Shown: positions 1-6,954 of the stretch, one piece after another
Layout: each line of letters begins with the position of its first letter
How positions within the stretch are numbered: the first letter of the stretch is position 1
Origin: an uncultured Paracoccaceae bacterium
Lineage (GTDB): Bacteria; Pseudomonadota; Alphaproteobacteria; Rhodobacterales; Rhodobacteraceae
Assembly (NCBI GenBank): GCA_947492475.1
Contig: CANLNM010000001.1
Location: forward strand, 868,001-932,000
Reading direction: 5' to 3'
Length of the DNA: 64,000 nucleotides
Program-made: the position numbers and the translations under genes
The notes under the pieces: generated by a model
What the model was told of the DNA's origin: nothing
Seen by the model: only the letters and a program-made list of their open reading frames with translations
Databases searched by the model: none

Positions 1-1
1 G

Positions 2-490
2 AAAGACGCGATGGCCGCAAAGGCACTCATGTTCACCTGCCTCACAGCCAGCCGTACAAGCGAAGTGCTTCATGCTCGCTGGGAAGAGTTTGATTTTGAC
101 CAACAGCTTTGGATCGTTCCGGCTGATCGGATGAAAGCGGATCAAGAACACCGCGTACCCCTAACGGCTGAGATGTTGGAAATCATTGAACCAATCAAAG
201 CCTTTCGGTCTGACGTTGTTTTTGAAGGTCAGAAACGCCACAAACCAATGAGCAATATGGCCATGTTGATGCTTCTTCGCCGAATGAAAGTGGAGGGCAT
301 TACGGTTCATGGTTTTCGTTCGACGTTCCGGGACTGGGCAGCCGAGCAGCCGGACGTTTCGCGCGAGGTGGCTGAGTTGAGTTTAGCCCATAAAGTAGGG
401 ACCGACGTCGAGCGTGCCTATGCGCGATCAGACCTGTTGGAAAAACGACGGATCTTGATGGAGAGGTGGTGCGAGTATGTTGCCTCTTGA
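2..490 (+). CDS. P4-type tyrosine recombinase (integrase), 3' part only
   Basis: The reading frame is already open at the first bases, so the 5' end lies outside the window. What remains is the catalytic domain of a tyrosine recombinase: a first box with TASRTSEVLHARWEE (the catalytic Arg follows TAS), the HGFRSTFRDWA box (His and second Arg), and LAHKVGTDVERAYAR ahead of a C-terminal helix. The nucleophilic Tyr is most likely the one in ERAYARSD. This layout is typical of P4-like island integrases that recombine into the 3' ends of tRNA genes. The gene points into the island, as expected if the tRNA and attL lie just left of the window. It overlaps the next gene by 14 bases. Confidence 0.9.
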   Translation, partial: KDAMAAKALMFTCLTASRTSEVLHARWEEFDFDQQLWIVPADRMKADQEHRVPLTAEMLEIIEPIKAFRSDVVFEGQKRHKPMSNMAMLMLLRRMKVEGITVHGFRSTFRDWAAEQPDVSREVAELSLAHKVGTDVERAYARSDLLEKRRILMERWCEYVAS

Positions 491-1265
491 GGTCTGGGAT
501 GATGGGCGCAAAATAGAACTCCCGATCCTGAGATATGGTGGGTCCAACTACGACTACATCATGTATCGAGCGGCCTATGAAGTAACACGATGCCTAGAGA
601 AATGGCTGAAGGTTCCTTTGGACTACAATCAGACGTTCTTGCCAGCCGTACTGATGCTAAACCAATTCGAAGGGCCGGTTTGGATGCATCCCGATCAGGG
701 CCAAGAAATCGGCTACATCCGTAAGGTCATCAAAGAGACGCGTAGAGCCACACAATCGGTCAAAGAGGCCATTCATCTCGAACAGGCTGGAGAAGAAAAC
801 GCATCAAAAGTTGAGCTGGATCGCGCGTTGAGCCGCATGCAGGCACTTCCGCCACCCATCTCACTTTGGATCGAAAACGCCGCCTGCGGCACACCTTTGG
901 AATGGGCGGGACTATTAGAACACATCCGCGCCCTGTTCTCTGAATACGTCAAAGAGCGCAGGGGCAATTCTGGGCATCAAAGGGCGCGTACTGTGGCGAT
1001 TGTTGTGCGTGCGCTGTTCGAAATTCACTCTGACAAGCCTATTTCTCTTGGCATAACTGAGCAGGTGCCCGAAGGTGATTTTGGTAAATGCCTGCAAGAG
1101 GTTTTTTCGCGGGCAGGCATTCCCGTCAACTTCTACCGCTACGCGAGAGAAGCTCAAAAACTTGGGCGGGATGATCTCCAATTGAAAAAGTACATAGATA
1201 CGCTTCAAAAGCATGATGCTGAGGAACCACCAATTCCTAAGGGACCGATTATCTACGAGGTTTGA
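477..1265 (+). CDS. Hypothetical protein coupled to the integrase
   Basis: I do not recognise this 262-residue protein. It starts inside the end of the integrase gene, a 14-base overlap that suggests translational coupling. It is soluble, with no signal peptide or membrane segment. The N-terminal half contains several Trp and Tyr residues (for example YGGSNYDYIMYRAAYE), and the middle is charged and probably helical (residues about 80-125). No catalytic motif stands out. Position suggests an accessory product of the island's integration or maintenance module, but this is inference from context only. Confidence 0.6.
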   Translation: MLPLEVWDDGRKIELPILRYGGSNYDYIMYRAAYEVTRCLEKWLKVPLDYNQTFLPAVLMLNQFEGPVWMHPDQGQEIGYIRKVIKETRRATQSVKEAIHLEQAGEENASKVELDRALSRMQALPPPISLWIENAACGTPLEWAGLLEHIRALFSEYVKERRGNSGHQRARTVAIVVRALFEIHSDKPISLGITEQVPEGDFGKCLQEVFSRAGIPVNFYRYAREAQKLGRDDLQLKKYIDTLQKHDAEEPPIPKGPIIYEV

Positions 1266-1434
1266 TAACACGCTCTCCAGCCGCGTTATCGTCAGTTTTC
1301 CTACAGCGTATCGCGCCTCTTTCGTACGAACGCGTGACGGCGAATTTTGAAAAAATTGTATTGTCGGTTTCGCGAGCGGACGCGTCCTCAATCGTTCATG
1401 TTCGATTTCACACCAACAGATTGGGAGAAGTCGG

Positions 1435-1662
1435 ATGTCATCCATTGATGTCGAAGTATTCGATCCAAAAAGAATTTATGACGATTCTGACCCGGAGCTA
1501 AACATAATTGCAGGTAGATCCAAACGTGCTCAATGGAGACATCGGCGCGTTGGTCCCGCGTTTATCAAGTTTGGAAGGCGCGTAAAATATGCAGGGGCTG
1601 ACCTGAACGCGTGGATTGAAAAAAATCGTGTTTTGCCAGCAGGTTCTGGATCTCATGTTTGA
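1435..1662 (+). CDS. AlpA/excisionase-like DNA-binding protein
   Basis: This is a 75-residue basic protein. Its C-terminal half has the pattern of MerR/AlpA-type winged helices: GPAFIKFGRRVKYAGADLNA, where a small-residue turn and a strand with KFGRRVKY precede a helix ending AWIEKNRV. Such proteins act as recombination directionality factors or as activators of P4-type integrases. A fair ribosome site (GGGAG) lies just upstream of the ATG. Placement two genes after the integrase fits an excisionase role. A plain transcriptional regulator is equally possible from sequence alone. Confidence 0.7.
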   Translation: MSSIDVEVFDPKRIYDDSDPELNIIAGRSKRAQWRHRRVGPAFIKFGRRVKYAGADLNAWIEKNRVLPAGSGSHV

Positions 1663-1706
1663 GCCCGATTTTTCATGGCAGATGAACGCGACCAGGGTTG
1701 AATGAG

Positions 1707-2579
1707 ATGAGTTGGGAAGTCGCCAAATTCTGTTCCGAACGGAAATTCGGGAGTCCGGTCCGTAAGCAGATCATAATGTTCTTAGCGGACAAGGCTAGCG
1801 ACGATGGGTCGGGAATTTGGTGCTCTAAAGGCACAATTCACCGGCACACTGAACTGGGTGAAAGCACGGTCAAGCGCGCGATGAACGAGCTGGTTCAAGA
1901 AGGAATTTTGATCCAAACCGGGCAGCATCGACGATGCAAGCACGGCTATACAGTCGTCTATCATATGAATTTGACAATCGTCCAAACGCTGGAATTGATT
2001 TCAGAGCCAGCGGAAAAGGTCGAATATCCTACCGGGTCCAGAGCGGACGGGGGTCACATTGAACCGGGAACCGGGCCCAGTGCGGACGGGGAACCGGGTC
2101 CAGAACGGACCCCAAACAATCCTAAAACCATCCCCAAACCACCTACACGCGCGAATGTGCCTGCAGAAGTGGACGCGGATTTTGAAGCCGCATGGTCTGC
2201 TTACCCCGCAGATCGGCGGCGCAACAAGGCGTCATGTCACGAAGAATTTTTGCACGGTATTGAGGCAGGTGTAGCGGCTAAAGAATTGACCAGGGCGGTA
2301 AGATCATACGCGTCTGAAACGGTGGGTTACACGCGCTCGAAAGTCTGTTTTTCTGACAATTGGTTTCGCGAGCAGCGTTGGCAGGGATATGTCGAAGAAG
2401 CACGAAAGGCACAAATTGAGAAAAGTGAGCGCGAGGCAACATACTTGGGTCAGCTTGCTGAGAGCGTAAAAGCCCGCGACTGGATGTGTGCGCATATCTC
2501 AATCGCCGTAGCGCGTAAGCTTCTGTTGCGCGAATTGGTTTCTGAAGGTGAATTGCGGCTGGCTGGGGTGGCATATTGA
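1707..2579 (+). CDS. Winged-helix replication-type protein (HTH_36)
   Basis: Residues about 5-85 form a winged helix of the kind seen in phage and plasmid replication proteins: FLADKASDDGSGIWCSKGTI, then HTELGESTVKRAMNELVQEG and a wing with RRCKHGYTVVYH. A Pro/Gly-rich linker (about 100-145, with repeated TGSRADG/GPSADG-like segments) joins it to a C-terminal domain beginning DFEAAWSAYPADRRRNKASC. That pattern resembles the C-terminal part of DnaD/O-type replication initiators. The ATG at 1707 is preferred because AGGG lies nine bases upstream; an in-frame TTG at 1698 is the alternative. The likely role is replication or copy control of the excised island, which is inference. Confidence 0.65.
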   Translation: MSWEVAKFCSERKFGSPVRKQIIMFLADKASDDGSGIWCSKGTIHRHTELGESTVKRAMNELVQEGILIQTGQHRRCKHGYTVVYHMNLTIVQTLELISEPAEKVEYPTGSRADGGHIEPGTGPSADGEPGPERTPNNPKTIPKPPTRANVPAEVDADFEAAWSAYPADRRRNKASCHEEFLHGIEAGVAAKELTRAVRSYASETVGYTRSKVCFSDNWFREQRWQGYVEEARKAQIEKSEREATYLGQLAESVKARDWMCAHISIAVARKLLLRELVSEGELRLAGVAY

Positions 2580-2714
2580 TGGCTTACATGTGCCGCTCGA
2601 TGGCAGGAGCAAGGTTACGCATGTGGCTACGCGACATGCACCTTGGAAGGGAATGGGCAAGCCCTTTCCCCTTCACCCCAAACCCGGCGCGCACGCGCGC
2701 TGAAGGTGGCTGTC
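2580..2714 (+). other. Candidate origin of transfer (oriT) upstream of mobC
   Basis: This is a gene-free stretch directly before the mobilization genes. It holds an inverted repeat with six-base arms (GCATGT at 2619-2624, ACATGC at 2634-2639). A second near-perfect ten-base hairpin spans 2649-2670 (GGGAATGGGC / GCCCTTTCCC). At 2579-2586 it reads ATGGCTTA, one base from the ColE1 nic core CTGG/CTTA as I recall it. In ColE1-type systems the oriT lies just upstream of mobC, so position and structure agree. The exact nick site is not proven. Confidence 0.45.
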
Positions 2715-3071
2715 ATGGCTAGATGTGAACCCAAGAAACGCCCCAGACGTGAGCTCCTCTTGCGTGTTCGGTGCAGCGAAGAGGAGCACGATAGCTGGCT
2801 GCACAAGGCGCGCGCTGAGGAACGCACGTTGTCTGACTACGCCCGTCATCTGCTGTCCAGCGAACCCATGCGGCGTCGGGCACGCCCTCCCGAGGTCGAT
2901 CCCGTTCTGTTGGCGGCGGTCGGGCGCGCAGGCAACAATCTCAACCAGATTTCCCGCGCGTTGAACACAGATCGCAAGGCTGGCCGTGCCCTCGATCTCA
3001 TCGCCGTCCGCACGTTGCTGATGGTACTAGAGCGCCAGCTCGCAGATGTCGTCGCGGAGCACTCCCGATGA
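2715..3071 (+). CDS. mobC: MobC/MbeC-type relaxosome accessory protein
   Basis: This 118-residue protein follows the MobC pattern: a basic N-terminus (KKRPRRELLLRVRCSEEEHD), then a ribbon-helix-helix-like segment (LHKARAEERTLSDYARHLL), and the conserved C-terminal block VGRAGNNLNQISRALN. MobC proteins bind oriT, help open the DNA and recruit the relaxase. I chose the ATG at 2715 because the residues encoded upstream of it (from a TTG at 2643) fall in the probable oriT and do not look like protein. The stop overlaps the mobA start by four bases (ATGA), so translation is probably coupled. Confidence 0.85.
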   Translation: MARCEPKKRPRRELLLRVRCSEEEHDSWLHKARAEERTLSDYARHLLSSEPMRRRARPPEVDPVLLAAVGRAGNNLNQISRALNTDRKAGRALDLIAVRTLLMVLERQLADVVAEHSR

Positions 3072-4759
3072 TGGTGCGCTTCTTTGAGCATGGTGACGGG
3101 TCGGGCGCTGCGGCGGTCGAGTATCTGCTGGCTGAGGAGGTCGCCGCATATACCGAAGATCGCAAGCGTTTGGCCGATCAAACCGTCAAACGACAGGTGT
3201 TGCCGGAACTGATCGCCGGTGACCCCGACCTGACACGCCATCTGATCGACAGCAACACTCGTAAGTGGCGCTACACGTCCGGCGTGGTGGCGTTCCATGC
3301 GGATGATGATCCCACCGACAGCGAGCAGGCGGCCGTGATGCAGGATTTCGAGAAAGCCGCCTTTGCGGGATTGTCCGGGGATCAGGGTAATGTACTTTGG
3401 GTCCGCCATCAGCATATGGGCAATGTCGAACTGCACTTCCTGATCCCGCGCGTCGAACTCTACGAAAATCGCTCGTTTAATCCCGCCCCACCCGGATCAG
3501 AACCCTACTTCAACGCCTTTCGAGACTACTGGAATGTGCGCGAATGCTGGGTCAGCCCAGAGGAGCCTGGACGCAAGCGGATGGTCAAACCGGTGTTTGA
3601 CCTTGATGACCGGAAACAGATTAAAGAAACCATCCAGACCTTCATCGCACAGAAAATCGAAGCGGGTGAAATCCACAACCACGCTGATGTTCGCGCTGCT
3701 CTGGCCGAGCTGGACGACTTCGAATTCAAACCTCTGACTGCAAAACAGATTGAGAAACGCGACAAAGCCGACGCCGTTGAAGCCAAGGGCGCCAAACCCA
3801 GACGGCGCGACACCCGGATCACCATGCGGATCGCGGGTACATCAGGCAGCCAGCACACTTTCCGACTAGAGGATCGCATATTCCATGAAGACTGGACCGC
3901 AGATGAGTACTTTGCTGCAAAACCTGCAAGCGAAGGTCGAGAGCCAATCTCAAGCAACCGAAGAGCAGACCCAACAGATGTTGCAAGACTTCGAACAGCA
4001 TTTGACGCAAGCGTTGAACGTCGCGCAGCGAAAAATCGCGCGAGATTTGGAAAGCCTCGAAAAGCTGAGCGCCCAGATCCACAGGCGGACAGCGGCGCAA
4101 ATCGGGGATCAGGCCGAGAAAATACGGGAGTCAGTGAGCGATCTCGAATCGAGCCGGACCGAATGGCGGACGGTCACTTGGAAGACCATGTTGCCGACCT
4201 ATCTGGCGGGAGTCTTGCTAACCTCCTGGATTCTCTTAATGGCCGTGCAACTGACCTTCCCGAAGCCTGCTACAACCTCCCCACAAATCAACCTCGCGAC
4301 ATTCGGACTGGAGGGAACGAGAGTATCCCGTGGCCTTGGCGGCCTGGGGAGGGTTCTGAGCCTGCCGCAAGGCGTCGAGCTCGCCGATTGTCCGGTTCCC
4401 AATCCCAGTCGTGGCACCGTCTGTATCGAAACGCGCGTGACGAGGTAAACCATGAGCCATCCCCAACTGACGCCCTTCGAGGCCGCACTGTTGCGCGCTG
4501 TCGAAGAACTGAACACCACCTTCGAAACTGGTTTGAAGAACGCCAGCGCCTCACCGACCGAATTCGCGAATTTGAGGCGCGAATTCGGTCAGTTCGCAAC
4601 CGAGTTGGAGAAGCGCTTGAACGACTTGCAGAAGCAGCAAAACGAGTTGCGTCAGATGTTGGGGAATGGTTGACGAAGTTGCAAGTTCAGAAATTGCAGA
4701 AGAAAATGCCGACGAGCGTTGCAGTGGCACGGACGCTGACAAAAGGCCCAGGACTATGA
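3068..4759 (+). CDS. mobA: ColE1/MbeA-type mobilization relaxase
   Basis: The N-terminal 200 residues match the ColE1 MbeA layout. A catalytic Tyr sits at residue 19 in AVEYLL, followed by RKWRYTSGVVAFH and the metal-binding block WVRHQHMGNVELHFLIPRVE. Spacing of that block equals the HEN motif of the ColE1 family (H114, E121, then residue 123), but the last ligand is His instead of Asn. Relaxases nick oriT, stay bound to the 5' end and pilot the strand through a helper type IV secretion channel. No coupling protein or mating-pair genes are in the window, so the island is mobilizable rather than self-transmissible. The C-terminal half (residues about 280-535) is overlapped by two smaller genes in another frame, and its low-complexity Arg/Glu/Ser-rich sequence reflects that double coding. 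Confidence 0.88.
   Translation: MMVRFFEHGDGSGAAAVEYLLAEEVAAYTEDRKRLADQTVKRQVLPELIAGDPDLTRHLIDSNTRKWRYTSGVVAFHADDDPTDSEQAAVMQDFEKAAFAGLSGDQGNVLWVRHQHMGNVELHFLIPRVELYENRSFNPAPPGSEPYFNAFRDYWNVRECWVSPEEPGRKRMVKPVFDLDDRKQIKETIQTFIAQKIEAGEIHNHADVRAALAELDDFEFKPLTAKQIEKRDKADAVEAKGAKPRRRDTRITMRIAGTSGSQHTFRLEDRIFHEDWTADEYFAAKPASEGREPISSNRRADPTDVARLRTAFDASVERRAAKNRARFGKPRKAERPDPQADSGANRGSGRENTGVSERSRIEPDRMADGHLEDHVADLSGGSLANLLDSLNGRATDLPEACYNLPTNQPRDIRTGGNESIPWPWRPGEGSEPAARRRARRLSGSQSQSWHRLYRNARDEVNHEPSPTDALRGRTVARCRRTEHHLRNWFEERQRLTDRIREFEARIRSVRNRVGEALERLAEAAKRVASDVGEWLTKLQVQKLQKKMPTSVAVARTLTKGPGL
3903..4448 (+). CDS. mobB: MbeB-like mobilization protein nested inside mobA
   Basis: This 181-residue reading frame lies wholly within mobA in the +1 frame. 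Its N-terminus (MSTLLQNLQAKVESQSQATE, then EEQTQQMLQDFEQH) closely resembles the MbeB N-terminal domain. The segment to about residue 85 is Gln/Glu-rich and predicted coiled coil. One hydrophobic segment at about 97-118 (LPTYLAGVLLTSWILLMAVQ) would anchor it in the inner membrane. In ColE1-type plasmids MbeB is encoded in the same nested position and helps couple the relaxosome to the conjugation machinery. An earlier in-frame ATG at 3885 would add six residues. The stop is followed three bases later by the next nested gene. Confidence 0.75.
   Translation: MSTLLQNLQAKVESQSQATEEQTQQMLQDFEQHLTQALNVAQRKIARDLESLEKLSAQIHRRTAAQIGDQAEKIRESVSDLESSRTEWRTVTWKTMLPTYLAGVLLTSWILLMAVQLTFPKPATTSPQINLATFGLEGTRVSRGLGGLGRVLSLPQGVELADCPVPNPSRGTVCIETRVTR
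4452..4673 (+). CDS. mobD: MbeD-like entry-exclusion/mobilization protein nested in mobA
   Basis: This is a second nested gene, in the same frame as mobB and also inside mobA. The 73-residue product begins MSHPQLTPFEAALLRAVEEL and ends in a Gln/Glu/Arg-rich coiled coil (about residues 40-70, including LEKRLNDLQKQQNELRQ). It resembles MbeD, which starts with a short helical hydrophobic-acidic segment followed by a coiled coil. A good Shine-Dalgarno sequence (GAGG at 4442-4445, overlapping the mobB stop) lies six bases before the ATG. That supports real translation rather than a chance frame. MbeD is reported to act in mobilization or entry exclusion in ColE1. Confidence 0.7.
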   Translation: MSHPQLTPFEAALLRAVEELNTTFETGLKNASASPTEFANLRREFGQFATELEKRLNDLQKQQNELRQMLGNG

Positions 4760-4814
4760 ACAACGATGAGAATCCAAGGCTTTACGGGCCGAAGAAGCTA
4801 TCGTGCAAACACCT

Positions 4815-6023
4815 TTAGGAACACTGTTTTCGGAAGTTCTCGAAGTGAAACGTTAGGCTTTTTTGCGAAACTTCGTCTTGAATGGTTCGACCTTGAAGAC
4901 TCAAATAGTCGGATGATTCAATGCTGTCTGATATCTCTATTTCCTTGGTGACAGGATTGATAGAAATCAGATGTGCATCAAAGAGCTTGTGAATGTCGCT
5001 TCTCAAGAGAAGCCCGTTTTCCGGTTTGTCACGGTCGGCAAAACGCTCTGCGTATGGGATGATATGGGCGGCTTCCAGAACTGAAAGCTCACTCGTGCCG
5101 GTAATTGCGCAACGGATTGGGCGTATGCTCAATAGGGTCCTCCGGAATGCGCTCTGGTATCGTCGCAAGACCACTTGGCGTAATGCTGTACTGTCTTCGA
5201 TCTTCTCAAGATTCAGCGGATCGTGCGGATCAGGGCTCAGGTTTTCATACTCTGCAAATTTGTGTGCCTTCTCCCGAACAGCGGATAGAAGAGATTCAAG
5301 ATCACTATTCGAGATGGGCCAGATCCGATTATGCCGACTGGCGTCGATTTTGGAAATGAAACCTCCATCGCCCTTGTGGGCTGCCAAGAGTTCCTTCCCA
5401 ACGGTGTGCTCAAAGAACACTGCATCAAGCACCTGAGCGCGCCGATCCAATTGCGTAGGGCCGAACTCAACAACAGCCGTCAACCCTCGTCCGCGTTCGC
5501 CTTTCTTCTCCTGCTCATTCAACCAAACGAAGCCCCGAAAGCCGTCGCTCAAAATTTTATCGGCGTAGAGGTTCTCTTTGTGAAGCTCGGGCAGGACCGC
5601 GTCGCGACCGACCCAGCTATTGATCGAGGGTCGAATGCCGGGCTCTCCAAATAGATCAATTGCGCTGGATTTAATGAAGAATTGGATGTCCTGCCTCCGG
5701 AACTCATTCACCTTGCTTGCGCCGAGTTTCAATCGCTCTTGAGCGGCTGCAATCACGTCAGGAGTGAAACGATCTGTATATTTGAGCACCAAGGCCTCGT
5801 AGCTCTTATCCGGGTCAACCTCCTCAAAACCAGCGGAAGCGCTCAAGACACGACTGGAAATCACTGAAACAACATCGGATGCGTTGATGTCCCGGGGTTC
5901 ATACCCAAGGCCCGCATGCTGGCCATGGCTTCGCTTGACCTCCTGCCAATGTTCGTAAACCCGAGCGAGATCATTTTCTAACTGATCTGCGCTGCTTTTA
6001 AGGGCTCTCATTACTTGTGACAT
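4815..6023 (-). CDS. HNH endonuclease domain protein
   Basis: In this 402-residue protein the C-terminal 120 residues form a clear HNH_2-type nuclease fold. CAITGTSELSVLEAAHIIPY carries the first His pair, KPENGLLLRSDIHKLFDAHL carries the Asn and second His, and a strand with ISINPVTKEIEIS follows. The N-terminal 280 residues are unlike anything I can name; a DUF3578-like or restriction-type sensor is possible (conserved-looking segment ASKVNEFRRQDIQFF). The gene is convergent with the mob operon and stands alone. A role as a restriction endonuclease or a homing/defence nuclease is plausible. I see no methylase partner nearby. Confidence 0.75.
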   Translation of the reverse strand: MSQVMRALKSSADQLENDLARVYEHWQEVKRSHGQHAGLGYEPRDINASDVVSVISSRVLSASAGFEEVDPDKSYEALVLKYTDRFTPDVIAAAQERLKLGASKVNEFRRQDIQFFIKSSAIDLFGEPGIRPSINSWVGRDAVLPELHKENLYADKILSDGFRGFVWLNEQEKKGERGRGLTAVVEFGPTQLDRRAQVLDAVFFEHTVGKELLAAHKGDGGFISKIDASRHNRIWPISNSDLESLLSAVREKAHKFAEYENLSPDPHDPLNLEKIEDSTALRQVVLRRYQSAFRRTLLSIRPIRCAITGTSELSVLEAAHIIPYAERFADRDKPENGLLLRSDIHKLFDAHLISINPVTKEIEISDSIESSDYLSLQGRTIQDEVSQKSLTFHFENFRKQCS

Positions 6024-6202
6024 GCAAATTCCAATATTTAAGTATTCAAAACGGTAGTTTTATGCTTCCTCGAAACACTGCGAAATTCAATCAGGTTTAC
6101 AGTGTTTTAGGTACTGGAACCGTAAATCTTCAATGGTAGCCGCCAGGTCAAATTCAGCCTACTCCCCAAAATATGGGCGTTTTCTGATATCAGCGGTACA
6201 TC

Positions 6203-6769
6203 TCAGAACTCCCTCGCATTGTGCTCTACATCGACCCAATGCTTGTTCTGGGGCAGCGATTTGGCCCGTCGGGTGATATCCTCGAAGCGCACCGGCATGT
6301 AGTCCCAGACATCAACACCAACATTGACGCTGTTGCTGGACCCTTTCCAGTTCTTGTGGACATGACCGAAGATCTGCAGAGCACCGCGTCGGGCGCGGTT
6401 CCAGGTGATCATGGGATAGTGGCACAGGGTATGCATTTGATTGTCAGGGCCATCTTTGACCTCGGCCATGTGAGAGGTGCTGTCCCATGGCAGGGCCAGT
6501 GTCGGTTCCAGATCGTGATTGCCGACAATCAGATGCTTCTCTGCGCCCGGTAGCTTGGCAAACAGCTTTGTCAGCCATTCACGATCCTTTGCCTTCTGTC
6601 CAAAGGCAAAGTCACCAACGATCCACAGGGCATCCTTGGGGCCAACCATTGCCCAGAGGTTCTGCATCAGAACCGCATCCATGTGGTTTGCCGAGCGGAA
6701 GGGGCGGTCACAGAACTTGATGATGTTGTCGTGCCCGAAATGAGGGTCTGCTGTATACCAATTGGTCAT
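6203..6769 (-). CDS. Calcineurin-like metallophosphoesterase
   Basis: This 188-residue protein carries the metallophosphoesterase motifs in order: TADPHFGHDNII (D and H metal ligands), VGDFAFG (D), IVGNHD (GNHD box), TLCHYPM (H) and FGHVHKNW (GHxH box). It belongs to the small single-domain phosphoesterase group found on phages and plasmids. The ATG at 6769 places the first motif nine residues in, as usual; a longer in-frame start at 6832 adds unconserved sequence. Its substrate cannot be read from sequence. Members of this group include phosphodiesterases and protein phosphatases. Confidence 0.88.
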   Translation of the reverse strand: MTNWYTADPHFGHDNIIKFCDRPFRSANHMDAVLMQNLWAMVGPKDALWIVGDFAFGQKAKDREWLTKLFAKLPGAEKHLIVGNHDLEPTLALPWDSTSHMAEVKDGPDNQMHTLCHYPMITWNRARRGALQIFGHVHKNWKGSSNSVNVGVDVWDYMPVRFEDITRRAKSLPQNKHWVDVEHNAREF

Positions 6770-6854
6770 GTTTCTAACTCTGTCATGCCCGATGGCGGCG
6801 GCGTCAGAGACAGTGCGGGGATGGGAGATCATCGCATGGCGAACAGCTCGACGC

Positions 6855-6874
6855 CGCCCGCCATTCTGCGGGCG
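6855..6874. terminator. GC-rich hairpin between two minus-strand genes
   Basis: A perfect seven-base stem (CGCCCGC / GCGGGCG) with a CATTCT loop lies in the gap after the exported-protein gene. There is no T-run on either side. It could be a factor-assisted terminator or an mRNA-stabilising hairpin. Confidence 0.3.
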
Positions 6875-6954
6875 CTAAATAAGGGTGATATGTGCGCGTA
6901 CTGTGATCATGCGGCGTTCATAGCGGCTTTGTACCCGCTCGGCTATCCGGGAAA

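Noticed and set aside
915-1445. Minus-strand frame of 176 codons
   Set aside because: It overlaps the unknown gene at 477-1265 in the opposite sense and crosses its end. Its sequence has no recognisable motif, and the plus-strand frame has better context (overlap with the integrase).
1262-1501. Plus-strand frame of 79 codons after the unknown gene
   Set aside because: It overlaps the AlpA-like gene in another frame, has no plausible ribosome site and has no protein-like pattern.
4551-4763. Minus-strand frame over the end of mobA and mobD
   Set aside because: A third coding frame in a region already double-coded on the plus strand is unlikely, and its translation resembles no protein.
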